The position numbers were made by a program, and so were the translations under genes. DNA of 64,000 nucleotides, taken from Woeseia oceani. GTDB lineage: Bacteria > Pseudomonadota > Gammaproteobacteria > Steroidobacterales > Woeseiaceae. Below, in pieces: positions 35,741-43,753 of this stretch; within the stretch, counting starts at the first letter, position 1, and every line of letters starts with the position of its first letter. A model generated the notes under the pieces. That model was given only the letters and a program-made list of their open reading frames with translations. It did not search any database and was not told the origin of the DNA. The stretch lies in contig NZ_CP016268.1 of NCBI RefSeq assembly GCF_001677435.1, forward strand, positions 3,647,001 to 3,711,000, given 5' to 3'.

Positions 35741-37102
35741 ATGCCCGCACGCTTGATGACAGATTATGCGAACGGACAGGAACTGTTTGTTGGCCGACCA
35801 GTCGCCAGAATTCTGCTCTGCCTAATAGGGATGCTGACGCTGGTGGCCGTAGCACCGGCTCATGCTCAGGACATCAAACGCTCGGATCTGTGCAATCAAG
35901 GTACAGCAACCCTGTATTTCACGACGGTGGGCGAAAACACCGGCCTGCTCAGCGCCGGAGCGATGACCCAGGGCTTTTCAGCCGTACCGCCGGACAGCTG
36001 CGTCGAGATAGTCCCCTACGGCATGAGCCGCGTCATTCTCACATTTTTCAAGAAAGACAGTCGCGGCCTGATGACCAACCTCAGAATCCAGCCGCAGAAC
36101 ACGGACGGTGAGTCAGCCGATTACCAGCTCGTTTGCGTGAACCCGACCAAACCGTGGCGAATATTCGGCACGACCGGCGACATTTTTTCGCGTTTCGTCA
36201 ATGCGGACTGCCCGGCCGGTTTTTCGCCAGCCATACCCTCATGGATACACACACCGGGCGGCCTCAGTACTTACAATATTTCCGTCGACTCGAATTCCGC
36301 CGCTGTCGCCTGGCAAGACCGACAGCAAAGGACCTACCAACAGCTGCCTGCGATTCGGCAAAGTCAGATGCAGACCGATAACGTCCTGGTACAGACGAAT
36401 CCCTATGCCGAACGCAGCCACGAGCAAGCCAAGGTCCTATTCGGCGCCATTGACGACTGGTTGCAGCGTTCACAGGCGGAAGCGCAACAGCGCCGGGCGC
36501 AGGCATGGGAACAACAACGCCGTCGCCGGCAACAGTTCGAGAATGAAGTCGACAAGGCGGAGCAGTCCCTGGAAACGCCGGACGATGCCGCCTGCGCACC
36601 GTACATGGAAAAAGACCGTTATACCCGGGACGAAGACGTCGCGCTCTCCGGGGTGAAGTTGAAGATGGCGCTGATGGATGCGCACAGAGCGCTGGTTTGC
36701 AACGGGTTCAGTGCTGACCCACAGGCGATCGCAAAAGCCGGCGGTGTGGAAAGATTCTGGGCCAACACGCGCGAGAAAGTGTTTCGGAAGCAGCTTGAGA
36801 ACGGTGCCACGCTGTTCACAGACGTGGAAACGCGCCCGCCGCGCGGAGCGCCGAAGGGCGCGGACTACGTAGTCCTGACTGTACGGATTCGCTATCGGCC
36901 TCCGCAGTTGATCAGCGACGATGAGTGGTCAGCAATACGCGCGGATTTCAAACGCAAGTACGACGTGGGTCGCAAGCGCGCGGAAAACCAGCTGGCGATA
37001 CACCGCCGGATCAAGATCGACGGTGAACAGCATGCACTGAAGCTCGATGCGCAAGCCTACCGGCCCGGTCAAAGGACGTCTTACAGCATTACGATGCTCT
37101 GA
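35741..37102 (+). CDS. Secreted protein with DUF1036-like N-terminus and coiled coil
   Basis: 453 residues from ATG at 35741 (AAGGA upstream); the frame is open further upstream without a ribosome site. A signal peptide ends in VAPAHAQ. The next 100 residues (SDLCNQGTATLYFTT, CVEIVPYGMSRVILTFF) resemble DUF1036 domains. Residues about 190-260 are a Gln/Arg/Ala-rich coiled coil (QAEAQQRRAQAWEQQRRRR). The C-terminal 150 residues are unrecognised. The protein is likely periplasmic. No neighbour points to a function. Confidence 0.72.
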   Translation: MPARLMTDYANGQELFVGRPVARILLCLIGMLTLVAVAPAHAQDIKRSDLCNQGTATLYFTTVGENTGLLSAGAMTQGFSAVPPDSCVEIVPYGMSRVILTFFKKDSRGLMTNLRIQPQNTDGESADYQLVCVNPTKPWRIFGTTGDIFSRFVNADCPAGFSPAIPSWIHTPGGLSTYNISVDSNSAAVAWQDRQQRTYQQLPAIRQSQMQTDNVLVQTNPYAERSHEQAKVLFGAIDDWLQRSQAEAQQRRAQAWEQQRRRRQQFENEVDKAEQSLETPDDAACAPYMEKDRYTRDEDVALSGVKLKMALMDAHRALVCNGFSADPQAIAKAGGVERFWANTREKVFRKQLENGATLFTDVETRPPRGAPKGADYVVLTVRIRYRPPQLISDDEWSAIRADFKRKYDVGRKRAENQLAIHRRIKIDGEQHALKLDAQAYRPGQRTSYSITML

Positions 37103-37270
37103 CCGCAGGCTGACAGTCGGCATGTTCTGCACTGATTCCCGGTCACTGCAATAGCGAAATGCCGGCCATGGCGTGGCCAGCGCACAACCCGGCTGTCAGG
37201 CAGGCTGTGCAGACCCTGTCAATGCCGCTGGCGCGGTTCTCCGGGATCAGCAGGGCAAACTACAAAAACA

Positions 37271-37300
37271 CGACCAGCGCTGCGGCCGCAGCGCTGGTCG
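37271..37300 (-). terminator. 30-bp perfect palindrome followed by T-run
   Basis: The two 15-base halves (CGACCAGCGCTGCGG and its reverse complement) are perfectly complementary with no spacer. On the minus strand TGTTTTTGT follows at once, the form of an intrinsic terminator. It lies about 100 bases beyond the stop of the small secreted-protein gene at 37399-37566. Confidence 0.75.
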
Positions 37301-37398
37301 CACACCGTGTCGCCGTGCAGAGAGTCGGGTTGGAGTCTGCCGCTGATCGCGCCGCTTGCAACAGGGGAGAGCAATCTCGACGCGCGGCAGCCGACACT

Positions 37399-37566
37399 CT
37401 ACTCGACGACGTCGATGTCGTGCTCGATACTCTGTGCAGCGGCTTGCGCGTAACCGGCAGCCGCACTGCCGTCAGTTTCTCCCGGAGACTCAGCCGCCAA
37501 CGACCAAAGCGCCCAGATCAACATGACGCAAGCGAAGGTAAACAGGCGGGGCGAGATGGAGCGCAT
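37399..37566 (-). CDS. Small secreted protein, 55 residues
   Basis: ATG at 37566 has GAGGA seven bases upstream. The first 29 residues form a signal peptide (MRSISPRLF, then TFACVMLIWALWSLAAESPG), and the short mature part is Ala-rich then acidic, ending IEHDIDVVE. A clear ribosome site, signal peptide and downstream terminator support a real gene despite its size. No homologue is recalled. It stands alone. A larger open frame on the other strand across the same bases lacks these marks. Confidence 0.6.
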   Translation of the reverse strand: MRSISPRLFTFACVMLIWALWSLAAESPGETDGSAAAGYAQAAAQSIEHDIDVVE

Positions 37567-37723
37567 GTGTGGATCCTCGTGTGAATGAGTTCAAGTTCAG
37601 GCGTTTCACATAAGGTAAAGCGGCGGGCAATGTCGGATTCCCTCACCATCTGGCAATAAATTTTCGGCACGGCGCCAAGGCGGCAGTGAGCAGCGCATTA
37701 CCGCCCGGTCGGCACTGACTGCT

Positions 37724-37761
<38 letters not shown>

Positions 37762-37854
37762 AAGTGTGAACTTTGCCTGAGCAGGCGTCGCTGTCTCACG
37801 GCGGGAAGCACCTCAGTCTCTTTGGTACCGCTGACCGGATCCGGACAACGGACA

Positions 37855-37892
37855 GGCGCGGTGTGATCAAGGACGCTCGATCACACCGCGCC
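37855..37892 (-). terminator. 14-bp perfect stem-loop after the VPS10/BNR gene
   Basis: GGCGCGGTGTGATC at 37855-37868 and its exact reverse complement at 37879-37892 flank a ten-base loop. The structure starts eight bases after the stop codon. It lacks a T-run on the minus strand, so it may mark a Rho-assisted stop or protect the 3' end. Confidence 0.65.
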
Positions 37893-37900
37893 GTTCGGGC

Positions 37901-40900
37901 TTAGCTGCCAGGCCGCACGACGTGCCCGAGCTCCATGTTGCCCGCCCAGCGGTTGATCGGCGTGATGTAGTTTTCGGTAATGTCGTTCAGTTCCAGCTGA
38001 CGCTGCTGCCACTCCCGGGACAAATCGGCATGCCTGGTTTTTGCGCCATCCGTAACTGGCGCACCGGAATCATCGATCACGTCCATCAGGTAGCGCAGTT
38101 GACCGTCCAGCATCGTGGCCCATGCGTCCTCGTCTTCGTAGGTCTCGAACTTGAGCTGGGTAATCTGCTGTTCCCAGGTATCCAGATCAGCAATCGCCGC
38201 CTCACCCAGGCGCTGCAGTTCCTCGTCGTCGTGGTTAGCCATCAGCGACTTGATCTGCGACCGTGCTTTCCTGGCGGTATCCAGTGCGATCAATACGTCA
38301 TCCAGAGTGCCCTTGACCTCCTCAATACTACTGGCCCATTCGCGAATCTGGCGGTCGGACGCAATCGAACGTGGGTCTTTCACCACTTCGAACGTTGCCT
38401 CGTCCGTAGCAGCACCTATGGTAATCCGCGCCGTGTACCTGCCCGGTGCGACACTGGGACCGGCGTAGCCTGCCTGCAGCACGATATTGTCGATGCATTT
38501 CACCTCGTCACTGCTCATATCCCAGGACCACTTGTTCATGCCCTCTTCGGTCTTCGGGTAGGTGATCTCGAAAGGACGGCGCGGGTCCATGTTGCCGATG
38601 CGGCAGCGATCCTGGTCCGATTCCTTGTTCGACATCCTGCGCACAATTCGTCCGCTGGCATCCAGAATGTCTATCGTCAGTTCCGTGTCCTCACTTACCT
38701 CGTCGTTGATTACGTAATACAGCGGCACATCTTTCGACGGGTTTTTGCCCTCGTAACTGCGCACCCGGCTGCCCGGCTTGCCCATTTGCCAGGTTGGCGG
38801 CGTGTAAAGATGAACGGCCTTGTTCGTTGGTGCATTGCGCGCCTGCCGCACGACCCAGATATCGTCGAGCACCCAGAACGCCCGGCCCTGAGTCGCAACG
38901 GCGAGACTGTCTTCTCTGGCCCGCAGATCTGTTATCGGCACCGGTGGCAGATTGAGGTCCAGTGATTGCCATTCTCCACCGTCATTGTAGGAAACGAACA
39001 TGCCCTCCTCGGTACCGGCATACAGCAACCCTTTCACGACCGGGTCTTCTCGCACCACGCGGACAAACTCGCCTTTCGGTACGCCGTCATCGATACGCTT
39101 CCAGCTCTTGCCGTAGTTGCTGGTCTTGTAAATGTACGGGTCGAAGTCGTTGAGTTTGTAGCCGGTTACCGCGAGGTATGCCGTGCCTTCGGCATGCGGA
39201 CTTAGCTCGATCGTGTTGATCATCGCTTCGCCCTTGTGCGGCGGCGAAATATCGCTCCAGCTCCTGCCGCCATTGCGGGTCAGGTGCAGCAGACCGTCAT
39301 CGGCGCCAACCCAGATCGTGCCCTTGTCCTTCTCGCTTTCCACGATCGCGTAGATCGTGTGATAGAACTCCGCACCCACGTTTTCCGGCGTCAGCGGTCC
39401 GCCGTTGCGGCCCATGTGCTCGGGGTTGTTGCGCGTCAGGTCCGGGCTCACCTCTTCCCAGTTCAGGCCGCGGTCGGTGCTCTTCAGCAGCATCTGCGTG
39501 CCGTAGTAAATCGTCTCGTGATCGTGCGGACTGGTGATCACTGGCGGATTCCAGTTCGCCCGGTACTTCAGATCCTTGGAGTCCTGCCCGTACACATGCT
39601 CCGGATACGGAATGATGTAACGGGTCTTTTTGTTGTCGTGATTGTACTCAGTGAGTGTTCCGTTGATCGTCGTTGCATAGACCAGCGTCGGATCGTCAGG
39701 ATCGAACGCAATGTGCGCGCTCTCGCCACCACCTACCGCGTAGAAATCGTCCTCGCCGATAGCACCATCCCATGCATAACTAGCAATCGAGACGGTCGAG
39801 TTGTCCTGTTGCCCGGCGTACAGGCGGTACGGGTCCTGATTGTCCGTCACCAATCGATAGAACTGCGCTGTCGGCTGGTTGTAGATCGAACTCCAGGTCT
39901 TGCCGCCGTCGAAGGTGACGGTGGCACCACCGTCATTGCCATTGATCATGTTCAGGCTGTTCGCCGGGTTGATCCAGTGATCGTGATGATCACCGTGCGG
40001 TGTCTTGACCTGCTCCCAGTCCTTGCCGCCATCGACTGACTTGTAAAGCCCGGTATTCAGCACCCACACGGTGTCGGCATCCGAAGGATCGGCAGCGAGA
40101 TGGATGTAATACCACGCCCGCGAATGCAAGACGCGATGATTGTTGATCAGCTTCCATGTTTTGCCGTAGTCGTCGGAACGCCACAAGCCGCCCTTCTCCG
40201 GCTCCGCTTCGATAATGGCGTAGACACGGGACGGGTCAGCCGCCGGCACGTCTATGCCAACCTTGCCGATCAGACCGGGCAGACCGCCTTCGAGCTTGTC
40301 CCAGCTGTCGCCGGCATCCGACGATTTGTAAATGCCGCCGCCCTCACCGCCGGACATGATGTACCAGGGCTTGCGGCCGTGGTGCCACATGCCCGCGTAC
40401 AGAATGCGCGGATTCGTCGGGTCCATCGTTATATCGGTTGCACCCGTATCCGGGTTGACCTTCAGCACGTGGTCCCAGGTCTTGCCGCCGTCGGTTGTGC
40501 GGTACACGCCGCGTTCTTCGTTCGGCGCCCAGATCTGGCCCTGCGCCGCAACATAGGCGATGTCCGGGTTCGTCGGATGAATTTCGATCTTGGCGATCTG
40601 GCCCGCTTTCGGCAGGCCCATGAAGGTGAAGGTTTGACCCGCGTCAGTGGATTTCCACAAGCCCTTGCCCTGCGATGTGGTTACGCCGCGTATCGGCGCC
40701 TCACCGGTGCCGACGTAAATGACATTCGGGTCGGAGGCGGCAACCGCGACCGCACCGATCGTGCCGACCGGAATCTGGCCATCCGAGATATTGCTCCAGG
40801 TCACACCGGCATTGTTGGTTTTCCAGAGGCCGCCGCCCGTCGCGCCCATGTAATAAAGCTGCGGATTACCGACGACACCACTGACTGCGGTCACCCGACC

Positions 40901-41035
40901 GCCACGCCAGGGGCCAATGAGGCGGTACTCAAGACCGTCGATCAGCGATTCCTCAACCGCGTGAGCAGGTGCACTTAGAATGCTTAGTGCGCTAACGGCC
41001 AGTAATAGAGTTGCACGGTACAAAGGCTTGAGCAT
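37901..41035 (-). CDS. Large secreted VPS10/BNR-repeat protein
   Basis: 1044 residues from ATG at 41035, where a signal peptide begins (ATLLLAVSALSILSAPAHA); the frame is open upstream to 41443. Two propeller domains follow, built of sortilin/BNR-type repeats with Asp-boxes such as NNAGVTWSNISDG, TDGGKTWDHV, SDAGDSWDKLEG, SDDYGKTWKLI and DRGLNWEEVS. A C-terminal part with FnIII-like strands and a helical region ends the protein (KARSQIKSLMANHDDEELQ). Members are often named glycosyl hydrolases, but catalysis is not established. A paralogue is cut by the right edge at 62470-64000. Confidence 0.88.
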   Translation of the reverse strand: MLKPLYRATLLLAVSALSILSAPAHAVEESLIDGLEYRLIGPWRGGRVTAVSGVVGNPQLYYMGATGGGLWKTNNAGVTWSNISDGQIPVGTIGAVAVAASDPNVIYVGTGEAPIRGVTTSQGKGLWKSTDAGQTFTFMGLPKAGQIAKIEIHPTNPDIAYVAAQGQIWAPNEERGVYRTTDGGKTWDHVLKVNPDTGATDITMDPTNPRILYAGMWHHGRKPWYIMSGGEGGGIYKSSDAGDSWDKLEGGLPGLIGKVGIDVPAADPSRVYAIIEAEPEKGGLWRSDDYGKTWKLINNHRVLHSRAWYYIHLAADPSDADTVWVLNTGLYKSVDGGKDWEQVKTPHGDHHDHWINPANSLNMINGNDGGATVTFDGGKTWSSIYNQPTAQFYRLVTDNQDPYRLYAGQQDNSTVSIASYAWDGAIGEDDFYAVGGGESAHIAFDPDDPTLVYATTINGTLTEYNHDNKKTRYIIPYPEHVYGQDSKDLKYRANWNPPVITSPHDHETIYYGTQMLLKSTDRGLNWEEVSPDLTRNNPEHMGRNGGPLTPENVGAEFYHTIYAIVESEKDKGTIWVGADDGLLHLTRNGGRSWSDISPPHKGEAMINTIELSPHAEGTAYLAVTGYKLNDFDPYIYKTSNYGKSWKRIDDGVPKGEFVRVVREDPVVKGLLYAGTEEGMFVSYNDGGEWQSLDLNLPPVPITDLRAREDSLAVATQGRAFWVLDDIWVVRQARNAPTNKAVHLYTPPTWQMGKPGSRVRSYEGKNPSKDVPLYYVINDEVSEDTELTIDILDASGRIVRRMSNKESDQDRCRIGNMDPRRPFEITYPKTEEGMNKWSWDMSSDEVKCIDNIVLQAGYAGPSVAPGRYTARITIGAATDEATFEVVKDPRSIASDRQIREWASSIEEVKGTLDDVLIALDTARKARSQIKSLMANHDDEELQRLGEAAIADLDTWEQQITQLKFETYEDEDAWATMLDGQLRYLMDVIDDSGAPVTDGAKTRHADLSREWQQRQLELNDITENYITPINRWAGNMELGHVVRPGS

Positions 41036-41331
41036 TTGGTACGTCCCCCGGTCTTCGCTAAGGAATAATAGAGTGCGAGCCAGCCAGTTCAGGGTTACTG
41101 CCGATTGAGTTTGCGGGCGCCGATACACGTGTATGCTGCAATTCACAAACCCAACCGTTTCCCGAAATACCTGGTGGAACTTCTGGACATTGTTTGTACG
41201 ACGACAAGTCGCATCGTTTGTAGATGTTTGCACCCAACCGTAACGCCGTTGAGCAGTCGAAACAAGGTGCATTCCGGCATGTGTAAACGAGCCGCGACGC
41301 GGTGCATTGCTACCGCAATAAAGGAGCCCCT

Positions 41332-41772
41332 GTGAAAAAGTTGATGCCGCTGGTCCTTGCCTTGCTCGGTTACGCCGTATACGAGTGGCAAGGCACGGAC
41401 CTGACGACGCCAACGCCGTCATCGACCAACTCCGCTGCAGCAACGCAAGCGACAGTTACAAGAGAGACGGCGTTACGCGCCGGCGCACAAATACGCGGCA
41501 GCGGTATCGTCAGCCGGGTATTGTCCGACGACAACGATGGCAGCCGGCATCAACGGTTTATCCTCGAACTGCCCTCGGGCCGTACGCTGCTGGTGGCACA
41601 CAATATTGACGTGGCGCCGCGCATCCCGTCTCTGCAGCGCGGTGATACTGTGGAATTCTACGGCGTCTATGAAAGCAACGACCGCGGCGGTGTCATACAC
41701 TGGACCCACCACGATCCACAGGGGCGACATACCGACGGCTGGCTGCAGCACAATGGTCGCCGCTACGAATAG
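41332..41772 (+). CDS. DUF3465 protein with N-terminal signal
   Basis: 146 residues from a GTG start with AAGGAG upstream; the frame continues upstream without a better start. The N-terminus (KKLMPLVLALLGYAVYEW) is a signal or anchor, then a Thr/Ser/Ala-rich linker. The DUF3465 domain follows, an OB-like fold: GSGIVSRVLSDDNDGSRHQR, then RTLLVAHNIDVAPRIPSLQ and FYGVYESN, ending in HTDGWLQHNGRRYE. The domain probably binds nucleic acid or a polymer in the envelope, but its role is unknown. It is divergent from the large BNR gene. Confidence 0.85.
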   Translation: MKKLMPLVLALLGYAVYEWQGTDLTTPTPSSTNSAAATQATVTRETALRAGAQIRGSGIVSRVLSDDNDGSRHQRFILELPSGRTLLVAHNIDVAPRIPSLQRGDTVEFYGVYESNDRGGVIHWTHHDPQGRHTDGWLQHNGRRYE

Positions 41773-41902
41773 CGACTCGCGCGTCCCCCGGCCTGATCCA
41801 GCCGAACGTGACCTGCAGTAGTCCAGGCATCGCCGCCGGATAGCCAAGGGCTTGACCCGCGCCGTATACTGCAGCGACATCCACAACCGATCGTGCACTG
41901 TC

Positions 41903-42076
41903 ATGCGAAAACAAACCCGAAACAAACGCGCCTCCTGTGCCATGTGCAAGCCGCACAAACGTGGCTGGGCGAATCGTTGGCGCGCGGCAGATCGCGGGCT
42001 TGCAGCCGCCCATGCCGCTGACATGCAGCAGGCCCTGGGATCAAAATCGTCCCGACGTAACACCGTCAGTCACTGA
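41903..42076 (+). CDS. Small CxxC basic protein, 57 residues
   Basis: From ATG at 41903 the product starts MRKQTRNKRASCAMCKPHKR and continues GWANRWRAADRGLAAA. A CAMC pair close to KPHKRGW recalls a widespread family of small basic proteins with a single CxxCKPHK motif that may bind zinc or nucleic acid. It sits eight bases before the MBL-fold gene on the same strand. The longer frame starting at 41852 adds an unlikely N-terminus. Not certain, but more convincing than the other short frames here. Confidence 0.5.
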   Translation: MRKQTRNKRASCAMCKPHKRGWANRWRAADRGLAAAHAADMQQALGSKSSRRNTVSH

Positions 42077-42084
42077 CGACTGAC

Positions 42085-42801
42085 ATGCCGCATTCCGCAC
42101 TTGCACTGCACATCCTCGGTGCCGGACAGGGCGCCAGCCAGGTTTACGATGGCCAGTGCAGCTCAGCGGCTGTTGTCACCCTGCACGACAAGCCCGTTTG
42201 CCTGATGGATATCGGCTTTGGTGTTACCCGTGCGTGCTTGCAACGGTTTTCCGGGCTGCCCGACAATATCGTTGTTACCCACAATCACAGCGATCACTCT
42301 GCCGAATTGCCGGTGGTATTGCGTGTTGAACAGGCACAGGGCCGCACGCTGTCGGTGTTCGCCGAGCAGGAAGTGTGCCGGCGGCTGCAAGTGCACCGTC
42401 TGGCCGAGCATGCCGAGGTAATGGCGGCCACCAGTCTTGCCAACTGGCATGCGCCCGCCGCGAATGAGCGGATTGCACTGACAACAGACCTCGGCATCGA
42501 ATTCGTGAGCGCTGCGCACTCTGAACATGCCTGCGGAGTACTGCTGTATCACGCCGGCAAGCTGGTCATGGGTTACACCGGTGACAGCCTTGCGAGCGAG
42601 CCTTTGTACAGCCGGATCGCCGCGGCACCCACTCGTATTTACGACGCCCGCCCCGCGCCGTCCCGCTGGCACGCCACGTTCGATGATCTCGCGGGACGCC
42701 TTGATGAGCGTGCATGGATCGTCGGCCATGGCTACAGCCGCGACAGTGCCCCACCGAACCTGCCATTCTTGTTTGGCGGCGAATGCCTGTCGCTCGATTG
42801 A
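42085..42801 (+). CDS. Metallo-beta-lactamase-fold hydrolase
   Basis: 238 residues. The metal site is HNHSDH at residues 66-71, with later ligands in AAHSEHACG, GYTGDS and IVGHGYS, giving a full two-metal set. There is no signal peptide, so it should be cytoplasmic. The family covers RNase Z-like, phosphodiesterase and other hydrolases; the sequence resembles small MBL proteins that act on RNA or cyclic nucleotide-like compounds, but this is only a broad guess. It is followed 19 bases later by the membrane protein gene at 42821. Confidence 0.85.
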   Translation: MPHSALALHILGAGQGASQVYDGQCSSAAVVTLHDKPVCLMDIGFGVTRACLQRFSGLPDNIVVTHNHSDHSAELPVVLRVEQAQGRTLSVFAEQEVCRRLQVHRLAEHAEVMAATSLANWHAPAANERIALTTDLGIEFVSAAHSEHACGVLLYHAGKLVMGYTGDSLASEPLYSRIAAAPTRIYDARPAPSRWHATFDDLAGRLDERAWIVGHGYSRDSAPPNLPFLFGGECLSLD

Positions 42802-42820
42802 ACATGCCGGTAACAGCATC

Positions 42821-43453
42821 GTGAAAATCGCACAAACAGCAAAACTGGTTATTCAGGGCGTGTACTTTCTATCGCCGTATGCGTGGCTGGACCGTTACCT
42901 GAAAAAGCGTGAGGCGCAATACGCCGTCGGCTCGGAAGAGCAGAAAGCACTACGAAACCGGCGACTGGTCCTTTCCGAGCGCTACATCGGCTACTGGTTT
43001 TTCACTGCTGTACTGCTTTATCTGTTGAGCACCCTGCTGCCGGCGTGGCTTGCCATCCTGTTCATCATCCGGGCAATCGGCATCCTGAACAAGGAAATGG
43101 GCGTCGTGCTGTTCGGTATCTGCAAGATCACCGAGGGAACCGCTGTTTCTGCTACCGGTCGCGTGATAGTGCTCGCACTGGTGAATTATCTGACCGCGTT
43201 GTTCCTGTTCGCTGCAACGTATTCTGTCGTCGGCGGACTCGACGACGTCCCGGCATTCGCACTGGACAGTGAACGACTGACCGGCCTGCTGCACGCTGCG
43301 CAAATTCATTTCAGTCTGGCAAGCAGTTACACACCCGCCACAGCACTGGTGGCTATCCTGTCCATCTTTCACAGCGCCTATTGCTTCCTGTTCGGCACGC
43401 TCGTGATCTCGCTGTTCGTGTCGCTGCTGAGCGTCAAACCGCTGCAATCGTAG
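42821..43453 (+). CDS. Unknown polytopic membrane protein
   Basis: 210 residues from a GTG at 42821, 19 bases after the MBL gene; the frame is open upstream inside that gene. Hydrophobic segments occur near residues 58-85 (FFTAVLLYLLSTLLPAWLAI), 115-140 (VIVLALVNYLTALFLFAATY) and 180-205 (ATALVAILSIFHSAYCFLFG), with a short cytoplasmic N-terminus that is basic (LDRYLKKREAQY). It probably has three or four transmembrane helices. No family is recognised. It is likely co-transcribed with the MBL gene. Confidence 0.7.
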   Translation: MKIAQTAKLVIQGVYFLSPYAWLDRYLKKREAQYAVGSEEQKALRNRRLVLSERYIGYWFFTAVLLYLLSTLLPAWLAILFIIRAIGILNKEMGVVLFGICKITEGTAVSATGRVIVLALVNYLTALFLFAATYSVVGGLDDVPAFALDSERLTGLLHAAQIHFSLASSYTPATALVAILSIFHSAYCFLFGTLVISLFVSLLSVKPLQS

Positions 43454-43672
43454 CGGGTCGACAAGCGGCGGACCCTGGATACGTCGTCTGGTGGGTGCGC
43501 GATCCCGCACTCAGCTGCGCCGGGATCGTGACCGACAAGCACGACACAAGTAGCAGCGAGCGGGACGCACTCATGTATGTACCGGGTGCAGCGCCCATGC
43601 AAGCAATAGTGCGAACCAAGAATACGCCGGACCCGCAGCGCATCGTGTACCCCGGCAAGATATCCGCGCAGT

Positions 43673-43722
43673 AACAGCGACAGGCATCGCAGCCACCAAT
43701 GGCGACCGCGATACCTGCCGTT
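43673..43722. terminator. Imperfect long hairpin between convergent genes
   Basis: The left arm AACAGCGACAGGCATCGCAG and the right arm ending in ATACCTGCCGTT pair with a few mismatches around a short loop. It lies between the membrane protein gene and the convergent TonB receptor gene and may end both transcripts. The rest of 43454-43753 has no convincing gene. Confidence 0.5.
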
Positions 43723-43753
43723 CACTCACATTTTCACGCCATTCCTGGTGCGC

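Noticed and set aside
37159-37584. 141-residue plus-strand frame
   Set aside because: Overlaps the minus-strand small gene, which has a ribosome site, signal peptide and terminator; this frame has none of these.
43381-43674. 97-residue plus-strand frame after the membrane protein gene
   Set aside because: It starts inside the membrane protein gene and no ribosome site or family is recognised.
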